Part shown: piece by piece, positions 44,812 through 53,958 of the stretch
Numbering within the stretch: the first letter of the stretch is position 1
Layout of the letters: the number at the start of each line of letters is the position of its first letter
Assembly: GCA_965201085.1 (NCBI GenBank)
Contig: CBDAVS010000025.1
Location: 930,001 to 994,000, forward strand
From: JAPOUP01 sp965201085
Lineage (GTDB): Bacteria > Pseudomonadota > Alphaproteobacteria > Rhodobacterales > Rhodobacteraceae
Reading direction: 5' to 3'
DNA length: 64,000 bases
The notes under the pieces: model-generated
Told to the model about the DNA's origin: nothing
Seen by the model: the letters and a program-made list of their open reading frames with translations, nothing else
Databases searched by the model: none
Translations under genes and position numbers: made by a program

Positions 44812-46316
44812 CAGCCTTTTTCAGCCCTCGGGCCGCGCAGAAGCGGACGCAGAAACATCGGGGCGACAAAACCGGCGAAGGCGGCGGTCCACAGCCCGAT
44901 AGCGATCGGCGACGAAAACAGGAACGTCCAATCCCCATCCGAGAGCACCATGGCACGGCGCAGGCTGTCCTCCATGTGGTTGCCGAGGAGAATACCCAAT
45001 ATGATCGGCACAGTCGGCACATCCAGCTTGCGCAGTAAATAGCCAAGAACTCCGAACGCCACCATGAGCAGCAGGTCGAAATAGCTGCCCGACAGCGAGA
45101 ATATTCCCACGAAGGAGACCATCATCACCCCTGGCAGCAGAACCCAGGGCGGAACCTGAAGCACGCGCACGAATATCCGTACGAGTGGAACGTTGAGCGT
45201 GAGAAGCACGAAATTCGCGATCAGAAGGGACGCGATCAACCCCCACACGACCTCCGGACGCTCCGAGAACAGTGTCGGGCCGGGTGTGATGTTCAGCGTC
45301 ATCAGCAACGCCAGCAGAACAGCCGTCGTTCCCGAGCCGGGCACCCCCAACGTGAGCATCGGAACCAGAGCCCCACCCGCGGCGGCGTTATTGCCGGCCT
45401 CGGGCGCGGCCACACCCCGCGGCGCACCGGCGCCGAAACCGCCTTTGGGTCCGGCGATGGATTTCTCGCTCATATAGGCGAGAAACGACCCGAGGGATGC
45501 ACCCGCACCGGGTAGCACCCCGGCGATAAAGCCGACAACGGAGGCACGCAGCATCGTCCATCCGCTGGCGATAATGTCCTTAACCGGGACCGTGACGCGC
45601 TCCAGTTTCACGCCGATCGAGGTGTTCCTGCCATGGTTTTCGATGAAGAAGAACACCTCGGCCACCGCGAACAGCCCGACGATGGCGACGAGAAAGTCCA
45701 CACCGTCCATCAGGTGCAGATTGCCAAAGGTAAGGCGTGGCATGCCGGACGTGTTGTCAAGCCCGATCATCGCGATGCCGAGGCCGATACACGACGCGAT
45801 GGCCGCCTTCGCCTGATTGTTCGACGCGAGACCGCCAAGCGTGCAGAAGGCGAGAAGATACAGCGCGAAATATTCCGCGGGCCCGAAATGATACGCGACA
45901 CGGGCCAGAAGCGGCGCGAGAGACATCAGCCCGATCGTCGCCAGCAGGGCCCCGACGAAGGAGGCAACGCCGGACAGAACCAAAGCGTCTCCGGCACGGC
46001 CCTGTTTGGCCATCGGATATCCGTCAAGCGTCGTCATCAGCGCCGGCTCGTCGCCGGGAATGTTCAGCAGGATCGAGGATATCCGCCCACCGTACATCGC
46101 ACCGAAATACACCGCTGTCATCAGCACCAACGCACTCGTGGCATCAAGCCCCAGCGAAAAGGTGATCGGGATCAGGATCGCCACGCCATTCGACGGCCCG
46201 AGCCCCGGAAGCGCACCAATGATCGTTCCCAATATGCAGCCGATCACGGCCAGCATAAGCGTGAACGGCGAGAGCGCGATACCGAAACCGAGCGCGAGAT
46301 TCGCGAAGACGTCCAT
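44811..46316 (-). CDS. tctA: Tripartite tricarboxylate transporter large permease
   Basis: 501 residues, about 11-12 membrane helices. TctA markers: GALPGLGPSNGVAILIPITF, YFGAMYGGRISSILLNIPGD, ATTLDGYPMAKQG-like TTLDGYPMAKQGRAGDAL and the second repeat GVLPGAGASLGSFLAYMSEK. Works with TctB and the periplasmic TctC to import a di- or tricarboxylate. Confidence 0.92.
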   Translation of the reverse strand: MDVFANLALGFGIALSPFTLMLAVIGCILGTIIGALPGLGPSNGVAILIPITFSLGLDATSALVLMTAVYFGAMYGGRISSILLNIPGDEPALMTTLDGYPMAKQGRAGDALVLSGVASFVGALLATIGLMSLAPLLARVAYHFGPAEYFALYLLAFCTLGGLASNNQAKAAIASCIGLGIAMIGLDNTSGMPRLTFGNLHLMDGVDFLVAIVGLFAVAEVFFFIENHGRNTSIGVKLERVTVPVKDIIASGWTMLRASVVGFIAGVLPGAGASLGSFLAYMSEKSIAGPKGGFGAGAPRGVAAPEAGNNAAAGGALVPMLTLGVPGSGTTAVLLALLMTLNITPGPTLFSERPEVVWGLIASLLIANFVLLTLNVPLVRIFVRVLQVPPWVLLPGVMMVSFVGIFSLSGSYFDLLLMVAFGVLGYLLRKLDVPTVPIILGILLGNHMEDSLRRAMVLSDGDWTFLFSSPIAIGLWTAAFAGFVAPMFLRPLLRGPRAEKG

Positions 46317-46319
46317 AGC

Positions 46320-46760
46320 CTATCCCAACCAGGTCTTGGGCACTGCGAACAGCCCAAGCCCCAGAGCGTATTTGAACAGAAGAAAAAGTCCGAGTGACAG
46401 AACCACGCCCGTCACCGCCGCCTGGACGGGGCGCGGGGATATCTGGTAGCTAAGGAACCCCGCCGCCAGGGCCGTCGGGATCAGGAAACCAAGCGGCTTG
46501 AGCAGGTAGGCATAGGCCACCAACGCCGCCACGGTCAGCGCAAGCGCGACGAATGTGTTCGATCCCGGCCATTCCGGATCGGGATCGGGCCGGATCAGAA
46601 CCGCCAGGCCACAAAGGGCGGTGACGCCCCCGATCAGATAGGGGAAGGTCCGCGGCCCCAGCGGATCGGACAGGAAGCTCGTCTGAATCTGGGTGGCGCC
46701 CAGGACATACCCGAGCGCCACGATTACCGCCACCAGACCGAAGATCCGGTCGGATATCAT
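46320..46760 (-). CDS. tctB: Tripartite tricarboxylate transporter small permease
   Basis: 146 residues with four hydrophobic helices, starting IFGLVAVIVALGYVLGATQI and containing DPLGPRTFPYLIGGVTALCG, the conserved TctB entry motif (GP..FP). The start at 46760 overlaps the tctC stop, and tctA follows after 3 bases. Confidence 0.9.
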   Translation of the reverse strand: MISDRIFGLVAVIVALGYVLGATQIQTSFLSDPLGPRTFPYLIGGVTALCGLAVLIRPDPDPEWPGSNTFVALALTVAALVAYAYLLKPLGFLIPTALAAGFLSYQISPRPVQAAVTGVVLSLGLFLLFKYALGLGLFAVPKTWLG

Positions 46761-47722
46761 TACTGGATGACCCCGATATCCTTCGACATCTGGTTGATTT
46801 CGGCGATAAGGCCATCGATGTAGCCCTGGAAATCATCGCCGACCATGGTGAAAGGCGCAAGGCCGTTCGCCATCATGGCTTCCATCCAATGATCGCTTTC
46901 GGCCACCTGACGCAGCTTGTCCGCCCATTCCTGGAAGCGATCGTCACTGATGCCCTTGGGAACATAGAGTCCACGCCAGTTGCCGGCGACGACGTCATAT
47001 CCCTGCTCCTTGGCCGTCGGAATATCTTCGAAGCCAGGAACACGCTCTTCCGTCAGAACGGCGAGCGCGCGGACCTCGCCCGACTTCAGGAAGCCGACGA
47101 TTTCCGAGATATCGCCGGTCATCGCCTGCGTGAAGCCGCCGATCGTCTGCGTGATGGCGTCGGCGCCACCGTCGACACCGATATACTTGACCTTGGTGAT
47201 ATCCGTCAGCCCACCTTCCTTAAGGATCATGAGCGGCTTGAGATGGTCGAATCCACCCGTTGCCGAACCACCGGCGAAGGCGACGGAACCCGGATCCGCG
47301 ACGGCGGCGTCCACGAGATCCTTCAGCGACATGAACGGGCTGTCCGAGGCGACGGCGATCACGCCGGGGTCGATACCGATCGCCCCGACGAAGCGCACCT
47401 GATCGGCGGTCATGCCCGCATAGGCGTTCTGCGCGAGCCGGGTCGCCGTGGCCGAAGACGCGGCGACGATCAGATCGGGATCCTCGTTGCGTTCGTTCAC
47501 GACATGGCTGTAGGCCAGCCCGCCTCCGCCGCCAGCCATGTTGATGACCTGCACCGGGCTGTCAACGGCTCCGATCTCGTGAAGGATCTTGCCGATCTGT
47601 CGGCAGGTGAAATCCCAGCCACCGCCGGGATTGGCCGGTGCGATGCATTCCTCGGCCGAAGCCGCGCCGACGGCGCCAATCATGAAAGCGCTGAGACCCA
47701 GCGCGCGAATCGAAACGGTCAT
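46760..47722 (-). CDS. tctC: Tripartite tricarboxylate transporter substrate-binding protein
   Basis: 320 residues from the ATG at 47722, which has a good GGGAGG 7 bases upstream and starts a signal peptide (MTVSIRALGLSAFMIGAVGA); the frame is open further upstream. The mature part shows CIAPANPGGGWDFTCRQIGK (ligand-loop PAxPGGGWD), VQVINMAGGGGGLAYSHVVN and KYIGVDGGADAITQTIGG. Captures the acid in the periplasm. Divergent from tctD. Confidence 0.92.
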   Translation of the reverse strand: MTVSIRALGLSAFMIGAVGAASAEECIAPANPGGGWDFTCRQIGKILHEIGAVDSPVQVINMAGGGGGLAYSHVVNERNEDPDLIVAASSATATRLAQNAYAGMTADQVRFVGAIGIDPGVIAVASDSPFMSLKDLVDAAVADPGSVAFAGGSATGGFDHLKPLMILKEGGLTDITKVKYIGVDGGADAITQTIGGFTQAMTGDISEIVGFLKSGEVRALAVLTEERVPGFEDIPTAKEQGYDVVAGNWRGLYVPKGISDDRFQEWADKLRQVAESDHWMEAMMANGLAPFTMVGDDFQGYIDGLIAEINQMSKDIGVIQ

Positions 47723-47759
47723 TTCGTTCCTCCCTAAAGTTTCGCACAAAGATGGACGG

Positions 47760-47779
47760 GCGGACGCGAATGCGTCCGC
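47760..47779. promoter_or_regulatory. Hairpin between tctC and tctD
   Basis: Perfect 8-bp arms gcggacgc and gcgtccgc with a GAAT loop, 37 bases before tctC in its 5' untranslated region. Could be an operator or an mRNA structure. Confidence 0.45.
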
Positions 47780-47815
47780 GCAACCCTTGAAATCGCAGGT
47801 GATTCGCGAAAAACC

Positions 47816-47831
47816 TGACAGGAACCTGTCA
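47816..47831. promoter_or_regulatory. Palindromic candidate operator upstream of tctD
   Basis: TGACAGG AA CCTGTCA, seven-base perfect arms, 22 bases before the tctD start in the divergent tctC/tctD region. A plausible binding site for the OmpR-type regulator or overlapping the promoter. Confidence 0.45.
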
Positions 47832-47852
47832 CAGCGGAAAGAAGCGGCGACG

Positions 47853-48518
47853 ATGCGGTTCCTTCTGGTCGAAGACAACGGCGATCTCGGCGGGTCGGTT
47901 CGAAAACGTCTGGCACTCGACGGTCACGCCGTCGATTGGGCGCGGTCGATCGCCGACGCCGAGGACCATCTAGCGGTCGCTGGCTACGACCTCATCCTCC
48001 TCGACATCATGCTTCCCGACGGTGATGGCCGCGAATTTCTGGCCGATCACCGACGCGCCCGCCGCGACACACCGGTCATCGTGATGACCGCCCGCTCCGC
48101 CGTGAGCGACCGGGTCGCGCTTCTCGACACCGGCGCCGATGACTACATAACGAAGCCTTTCGACTTCGCCGAACTCGAAGCCCGTTGCCGAGCCGTGCTA
48201 CGCCGCCGGGGAGGCGCAGCACAGACCAGGATCGAATATTCCGACCTCAGCTTCGACCCGTTATCCGCCAGGGTCACCGTCGCCGGCGACGCCCGCGAAC
48301 TCCGTAACAGGGAAATGCGCCTGCTCGAAATCCTGATCTCCGCCCCCGGACGCATCCACTCGAAGGCGCAGCTCAGCGACCGGCTGTTCAGCTTCGCGGA
48401 AGTCGTCACCGACAACGCGATCGAGGTCTATGTGGGTCGCCTACGCAGGAAACTGACCGGAAGCCAGGCAAGGATCGAAACCGTACGCGGTGTCGGATAC
48501 CGCCTGACCGCGCCGTGA
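47853..48518 (+). CDS. tctD: TctD-like OmpR-family response regulator
   Basis: 221 residues. The receiver domain (1-115) has the acidic pair in LVEDN, the phospho-acceptor Asp in LILLDIMLPDGDG (about residue 51), and the Lys in YITKPFDFAEL. The winged-helix effector (about 125-220) ends AIEVYVGRLRRKLTGSQ ... TVRGVGYRLT. The ATG at 47853 starts MRFLLVEDNGD. Expected to activate tctCBA across the shared region in response to TctE. Confidence 0.92.
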   Translation: MRFLLVEDNGDLGGSVRKRLALDGHAVDWARSIADAEDHLAVAGYDLILLDIMLPDGDGREFLADHRRARRDTPVIVMTARSAVSDRVALLDTGADDYITKPFDFAELEARCRAVLRRRGGAAQTRIEYSDLSFDPLSARVTVAGDARELRNREMRLLEILISAPGRIHSKAQLSDRLFSFAEVVTDNAIEVYVGRLRRKLTGSQARIETVRGVGYRLTAP

Positions 48519-49894
48519 CCGTCGCGCTTCAGCCCTCGATCCGCCGCCAGCTGGTGCTCCAGCTTCTGGCGGTCGCCGCGCTTCTTTCCATACTGCTTTA
48601 TTTCATGGTCCGCACCGTGGCGCGCGACGCGGTGGAATCCTCCCATGACAGCATACTTGGGTCCGCGACACTCGAAATCGCCGATCGGCTGCGCGCCGCC
48701 GATGAGGGCGTCGAGATCGATATTCCCTACTCCGCCTTCTCCATGCTCGGATCGCTGAGCCAGGACCGTGTATTCTACCGGATCGTTACGAACGGGGAGA
48801 CCGTCACCGGCTACGACGACCTTCCCGATCCACCACCGGGAGCGAACGTTCTCAATCCCACCTACTATTCGAGTCCATTCCGGGACATGCAGGTGCGCAT
48901 CGCCGCCGTCGAGCGGTCCGTCCTTGTCGGGCGCAGTCCGGTCCGGGTTCTGGTAATGGTCGCGCAGACGCGCCAGGGTCAGGCATCCATCGTCGACTCA
49001 CTGGCGAATCGCGCCGCGGCGTTCGGGCTTGGGTTCTTCGTCGTCGCAATCCTCCTCTCGCTGCTCACCGCAAGTATCGTTCTGCGTCGGCTGCGCCGGC
49101 TGGCCCGGGCGGTTGGCCGACGCGGGCCGCAGGATCTACGCCCGGTCACGGAGGCTACGCCATCCGAACTCGCGCCGTTCGTAGCCGCGCTGAATGACTT
49201 CATTTCGCGCCTTCGGGTAGCGCTTTCGCGAACCGAGACCTTCATCGCCGAAGCCGCGCATCACATCCGCACGCCACTGGCGACCGTCCGCGCCCAGGCC
49301 GAGATCGCGCTACGCCAGACCAGGGATGCCGATTCCCGTGAAACGCTGCACCGGATGATCCGCGCCGTCGAGGACAGTGCCAGAACCGCATCGCAGTTAC
49401 TCGACCATGCGGCCGTCATCTATCGGACGGACCAGCGCGAAGACACACCTCTGGATCTCGGGGCTTTGCTCGAAGAGGTCACGCATGCCTATGGTCCGGC
49501 CGCGGAGATAAAGGATATCGAAATTGAACTCTCGCTCCCTGGAGAGGGGATAGGCCTGTCCTGCGATCGCCTTCTGATCGAGAGCGCACTCCGCAACCTT
49601 GTTGACAATTCAATCAAGTATTCCCCCGCCGACGGCCACGTCAGGGTTGGGCTGGCCGAAAGCTACGGCACGGCCACGGTCACGGTCTCCGATACAGGCC
49701 GGGGTCTTTGTGGTGCGTCCGCCGCCGAACTGGGAAAACGTTTCGTACGTGGTCCGAATGTCGAGGACATCGTCGGCTCGGGACTTGGCCTGACCATCGT
49801 GCGGGAGGTCGCGGCGGCACATGGTGGCGCTTTCGAGATCACCGACAGGGAAGGAGGAGGCGCATGCGCCCGACTGTCGCTGCCCTTACGCTGA
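48515..49894 (+). CDS. tctE: TctE-like sensor histidine kinase
   Basis: 459 residues starting with GTG that overlaps the tctD stop (GTGA). Two membrane helices (about 18-33 and 165-190) flank a TctE-type periplasmic sensor domain (residues about 40-160). Then come a HAMP-like linker, the phospho-His box AEAAHHIRTPLATVRAQAEI, the N-box LRNLVDNSIKYSP and the G-boxes DTGRGL and GSGLGLTIV. Senses the imported acid. The 3' end overlaps the next gene by 31 bases. Confidence 0.92.
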   Translation: MTVALQPSIRRQLVLQLLAVAALLSILLYFMVRTVARDAVESSHDSILGSATLEIADRLRAADEGVEIDIPYSAFSMLGSLSQDRVFYRIVTNGETVTGYDDLPDPPPGANVLNPTYYSSPFRDMQVRIAAVERSVLVGRSPVRVLVMVAQTRQGQASIVDSLANRAAAFGLGFFVVAILLSLLTASIVLRRLRRLARAVGRRGPQDLRPVTEATPSELAPFVAALNDFISRLRVALSRTETFIAEAAHHIRTPLATVRAQAEIALRQTRDADSRETLHRMIRAVEDSARTASQLLDHAAVIYRTDQREDTPLDLGALLEEVTHAYGPAAEIKDIEIELSLPGEGIGLSCDRLLIESALRNLVDNSIKYSPADGHVRVGLAESYGTATVTVSDTGRGLCGASAAELGKRFVRGPNVEDIVGSGLGLTIVREVAAAHGGAFEITDREGGGACARLSLPLR

Positions 49895-50889
49895 CCTGTG
49901 CGCTCGCAAGCGCATCGAGCGGCTTCGAAATAGAGGAGGAGCGCCTGTTCGCGGAGGGCGACGACACACTGCATATCCTGTCCACCACGGACACTGTGGT
50001 GTTCGCACCGCTCATCGAAGGTTTCCGGATGAACCATCCGGAGATCGCCGTTCGTTACACCGTCGCCAGTAGCCAGGAGGTCTTCAGGGCAGTCCATGAC
50101 GAAGGGCTCGCATTCGATCTTGTGATTTCATCGGCGATGGATCTGCAGATGAAGCTCGCGAATGACGGCTTCGCCGCACCCTACGGTTCTCCGGAGACCC
50201 AGTCGTTGCCACCCTGGGCCTCCTGGAACGGCCAGCTATTCGCGTTCGCGCAGGAGCCGGTGGTCATGATCGCGTCGCGAACGGCGTTCCATGACCTGCC
50301 CTTGCCCCGGAACAGGAAGGATCTCATTCGGGTGCTGCGCGACAATGTGGATAATTTCCACGGGCGCATCGGAACCTATGATCCCAAGCTCTCCGGAGCG
50401 GGCTACCTGTTCGCCACCCAGGACGCCCGCCAGTCCGACACGTTCTGGCGACTCGCGGAGGTCATGGGAGCGCTCGAACCCCGTCTTTACGGCTCATCCG
50501 GAGCGATGATAGACGACGTTCAGGACGGTGATCTGGCGCTTGCCTACAACGTTCTTGGCAGCTACGCCGCACCACGCCTGCCGGAAGGTAGCGAAGGGAT
50601 CGTAATCGAACCCGAAGACTTCACACTGACCCTTCTTCGCACCGGTTTCATACCCGGAAACGCGCACCGTCCGGAGCTTGGCGCCAGGTTCCTGGACTTC
50701 CTGATCTCCGCCGAGGGTCGTCGCCTGATCATGCGGGAAGCCAACCTGCCGCCGATTGACGAATCCGCTCTGGTGGCCGGTCCTCACCTTCGTCCGATCC
50801 GGCTAGATCCTGGCCTGCTCGTATTCGTGGATCCAATCAAGCGCCGTCGGTTCCTGAATGAATGGAGCGAGGCGCTGATCCATCCCTGA
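49864..50889 (+). CDS. Orphan extracellular solute-binding protein linked to TctDE
   Basis: 341 residues, signal peptide MRPTVAALTLTCALASASSG, then a type II (iron/phosphate-like) binding fold: LHILSTTDTVVFAPLIEGFR, VRYTVASSQEVFRAVHDEG and HGRIGTYDPKLSGAGYLFAT. A GGAGGAGG precedes the ATG, which lies inside tctE. No ABC permease or ATPase is adjacent, so it may serve as a ligand-presenting accessory to the TctE sensor rather than as a transporter part. Confidence 0.8.
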   Translation: MRPTVAALTLTCALASASSGFEIEEERLFAEGDDTLHILSTTDTVVFAPLIEGFRMNHPEIAVRYTVASSQEVFRAVHDEGLAFDLVISSAMDLQMKLANDGFAAPYGSPETQSLPPWASWNGQLFAFAQEPVVMIASRTAFHDLPLPRNRKDLIRVLRDNVDNFHGRIGTYDPKLSGAGYLFATQDARQSDTFWRLAEVMGALEPRLYGSSGAMIDDVQDGDLALAYNVLGSYAAPRLPEGSEGIVIEPEDFTLTLLRTGFIPGNAHRPELGARFLDFLISAEGRRLIMREANLPPIDESALVAGPHLRPIRLDPGLLVFVDPIKRRRFLNEWSEALIHP

Positions 50890-51215
50890 AAGCCGCGGCC
50901 ATATCAGTCCATCCGCCGCGGATCCGCGGTCCCCGGCGACGACGGACCCGGTTCGGCAAGGACTGGCGTCGATATGTTCACCCAAAACCGGCGACCGCGC
51001 ATGGGTTGGTTCCAATGGAATCCGGAAGGTTTCGTACCGGTCACATATCGGCGGCTTCGCTGTTCCCCGCGTCTTACGTTGGCCCAACGGATACCCGCCA
51101 CTGGAATCACGGTTTCCTTCGCGTTTGGAACCCAATGTTCGGCCAGATCCAAAATCCCCTTTTCGCGGCCTGAAGCCCGCGCTATCAGGTCGCGTTCCGA
51201 ATGGGAGAACCTGAA
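50890..51215. other. Intergenic region before asd
   Basis: No convincing gene. GC is slightly lower than in the flanking genes. It should hold the asd promoter; I see no unambiguous -35/-10 pair. Confidence 0.4.
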
Positions 51216-52238
51216 ATGGCATATAGGATCGTGGTCGCTGGCGCCACGGGTAACGTCGGCCGCGAAATGCTGAACATCCTGGCCGAGCGCCAGTTTCCGG
51301 TCGCGGAAATCTCCGCTCTTGCCTCGCGCGGTTCCCTCGGGACGGAAGTCAGCTTCGGCGACGCGGCCCTAAAGACCGAGGATCTCGATCTTTTTGATTT
51401 TACGGGCTGGGACATCGCGCTCTTCGCGATCGGTGCCGAAGCCACGAAGAAATACGCGCCACGCGCCGCCAAGGCCGGTTGCATGGTCATCGACAACAGC
51501 TCGCTCTACCGTCAGGATCCCGCCGTTCCGCTGATCGTGCCGGAGGTGAACCCCGGCGCTATCCACGCCTGCACCCGCAAGGGTATCGTCGCAAATCCCA
51601 ACTGCTCCACGGCGCAGATGGTTGTGGCGCTGAAACCGCTACACGACAGAGCCACGATCCGGCGCGTCGTGGTCTCCACTTACCAATCGGTCTCGGGAGC
51701 GGGAAAGGAAGGCATGGACGAACTCTGGGAGCAGACCAAGGGTATCTATGTTCCCGGTCAGGAGCGGGAACCCCGAAAGTTCCAGAAACAGATCGCCTTC
51801 AACGTGATCCCGCATATCGACGTATTCATGGAAGACGGTTCGACGAAGGAAGAATGGAAGATGGTCGCGGAGACCAAGAAGATTCTCGATCCTTCGATCA
51901 GGCTGACGGCGACCTGCGTCCGCGTGCCGGTTTTCGTGGGCCATTCCGAGGCGTTGAACGTAGAATTGGAGGAATTTCTCGACGTGGATGAAGCAAGGGA
52001 AATCCTGCGCGAGGCCCCCGGCATTCTGGTCGTCGACAAGCGCGGGGAAGGCGGATACGTCACGCCCGTTGAATGCGTCGGCGACTACGCGACCTACGTC
52101 TCTCGGATCCGTCAGGACTCAACGGTTGAAAACGGCCTGAACCTCTGGTGCGTGAGCGATAACCTGCGCAAGGGCGCGGCGCTTAACGCCGTGCAGGTCG
52201 CCGAGCTCCTGGGACGGGAAGTTCTTAAGAAGGGATAG
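51216..52238 (+). CDS. asd: Aspartate-semialdehyde dehydrogenase
   Basis: 340 residues. Converts aspartyl phosphate to aspartate semialdehyde with NADPH, for lysine, threonine, methionine and diaminopimelate synthesis. NADP-binding GATGNVGREML at residues 9-19, catalytic Cys130 in VANPNCSTAQM, then YQSVSGAGKEGMDEL, and the substrate-binding VRVPVFVGHSEALNVE. The ATG at 51216 is preferred over 51201 because a GGAG is well placed before it and the family starts at MAYRIVVAG. Single-gene unit. Confidence 0.95.
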   Translation: MAYRIVVAGATGNVGREMLNILAERQFPVAEISALASRGSLGTEVSFGDAALKTEDLDLFDFTGWDIALFAIGAEATKKYAPRAAKAGCMVIDNSSLYRQDPAVPLIVPEVNPGAIHACTRKGIVANPNCSTAQMVVALKPLHDRATIRRVVVSTYQSVSGAGKEGMDELWEQTKGIYVPGQEREPRKFQKQIAFNVIPHIDVFMEDGSTKEEWKMVAETKKILDPSIRLTATCVRVPVFVGHSEALNVELEEFLDVDEAREILREAPGILVVDKRGEGGYVTPVECVGDYATYVSRIRQDSTVENGLNLWCVSDNLRKGAALNAVQVAELLGREVLKKG

Positions 52239-52336
52239 CGACCGGAGGCACGCCGCACCATCACGACGGGATCGGTGGCGTCCCTCACCACTCACTGGAA
52301 GCCGATACCGTGACATTCAGCCTGTCACCAGCCACC

Positions 52337-52873
52337 TCATGCACCATCCTCGGCCAGCGCCTTGAGTTTGGCCAGACCGGCTTCGTAATCCGCACCGACC
52401 CAGCGGTCCATCATCAACCCCATCCACCGGGTGATCGGGTTCATTCCCGTATCGGTTACGAAGCCCCAGGTGATTTCCGTCGCGGTTCCTTCCGGCGCAA
52501 GGTTGAACCACGCATTCGCAATGCCCATGGGACCGAAATCAAGCGCTGTCTCCACCCGAGAATTCTCCATCGAGGCCGTGATTTCCTGCGTTCCGCTTCC
52601 CACCTGCGGATGGTCGCTTTCCCATGCCAGCCTGTTGCCCACTCCGGATTCCGGCCCGGAATAGGCCAGTCTGACGTCGGGATCCCGGTCCAGCCACGGA
52701 GACCAAGCCTCCGTTGCCTGCATCGAATTTACATATGGAAAGATGGATTCCGGGGCTGCGTTGACCGTCAAGGAGCGCTCGACCGTCACTTCACGCGGCA
52801 ACACATAGGCAACCGCGACGAGAACCACCACAGCGACGATGACAAGGGTGAACAGTCTACGTATAATTCGCAT
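52337..52873 (-). CDS. SRPBCC (START/Bet v1-like) membrane-anchored protein
   Basis: About 178 residues. An N-terminal membrane helix (RRLFTLVIVAVVVLVAVAYV) is followed by an SRPBCC domain: VTVERSLTVNAAPESIFPYV, WSPWLDRDPDVRLAYSGPES, GTQEITASMENSRVETALDF and the C-terminal helix DYEAGLAKLKALAE. The family binds hydrophobic ligands; function here is unknown. An ATG 24 bases upstream is an alternative start. Convergent with asd. Confidence 0.8.
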   Translation of the reverse strand: MRIIRRLFTLVIVAVVVLVAVAYVLPREVTVERSLTVNAAPESIFPYVNSMQATEAWSPWLDRDPDVRLAYSGPESGVGNRLAWESDHPQVGSGTQEITASMENSRVETALDFGPMGIANAWFNLAPEGTATEITWGFVTDTGMNPITRWMGLMMDRWVGADYEAGLAKLKALAEDGA

Positions 52874-53027
52874 TTTTTGGCACCCGGAGACGCACATCGT
52901 TCAATACGAAGCAAACAGTATGGAGGGCGTTACCGCAACCTCTATCTGGAACTGGGAGCGATTTGACGGAATCCCAAGCCGTGAAGTGTGACGGGATTCA
53001 GGCTAATGGAATCCGAGCGTCTACGAT

Positions 53028-53681
53028 TCAGATGGCGGTGAAGGAATCGGTCTCGATATCATATTGTTCCAGCCGGCCATCCGCGATGTCCATCCAAAGC
53101 CCATGAAGACCCAGTCCACCGTTGCCGACCGCGGATTTCACGAAAGGGAAGGTCATCAGGTTTGCGAGCGACATCCTGACCGACTCATGTTCCAGAGCGC
53201 GGATACGTTCCGCTTCGTCCTCGATATCCTCCACCCGTTCATATCCGGGTCGGAGCAGTTCAACCCAGCGACCGACATGGCTGGAACTTTTCTCCAGTTC
53301 CGGGGCTTTTCCGGCACATAGGTCATGGCATCCGCGCACTCCGCCGCAGCTGGAATGTCCCACGACTACGATATGGGCGACCTTCAGCGCGGTCACCGCG
53401 TATTCGATGGTGGCCGCCGTTCCTTGGGGAGCGATGCCCTCCGGCTCGTGAGGCGGCACGAAAGCGGCGATGTTGCGATGAATGAAGAGCTCGCCCTGAT
53501 CCGCGCCGAATATCGCCGTTACGTGCACACGGCTATCACAGCAGGAGATAACCATGGCCCGCGGGTGCTGCCCTTCCTGCGCGAGATGCCTGTACCAAGC
53601 CTTGTCGCGCTCGTAGTCCGTTGCTTTCCAGCCACGGTAACGCTTCACGAGATAAGGTGGCAGAGGCTGTGCGTGTTCCAT
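53028..53681 (-). CDS. Beta-class carbonic anhydrase
   Basis: 217 residues. Zinc ligands are in ISCCDSRV (Cys47, Asp49-Arg51 dyad) and VVVGHSSCGGVRG (His and second Cys). IHRNIAAFVPP and GTAATIEYAVTALKVAHIVV are typical. Interconverts CO2 and bicarbonate in the cytoplasm. The start ATG is 277 bp from the next gene, which is divergent. Confidence 0.93.
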   Translation of the reverse strand: MEHAQPLPPYLVKRYRGWKATDYERDKAWYRHLAQEGQHPRAMVISCCDSRVHVTAIFGADQGELFIHRNIAAFVPPHEPEGIAPQGTAATIEYAVTALKVAHIVVVGHSSCGGVRGCHDLCAGKAPELEKSSSHVGRWVELLRPGYERVEDIEDEAERIRALEHESVRMSLANLMTFPFVKSAVGNGGLGLHGLWMDIADGRLEQYDIETDSFTAI

Positions 53682-53958
53682 CGTGGATCCTACAGCTGAA
53701 CTGACTCGGATTTAGGTAAATACGCCCCCGGTTCAAGACCACCACCTATCGCCGTCCAGCGACTTCCAGCCTCCCTCAGCGGCGAAACGGTCTCCGGATC
53801 GATTGTCCTGAATGAGCCATGGAGCCCTCATGGCTCGACCCGTATGCCGCGCTGGCCTAGGTGACGGTCTATCGAGCGGGGTAGATTTCCCGTTTCCATG
53901 GACACGTTTCCTGTTCTAGGTATGCACCAAGCATCCACCGATCCAGGAAACATCGCCC

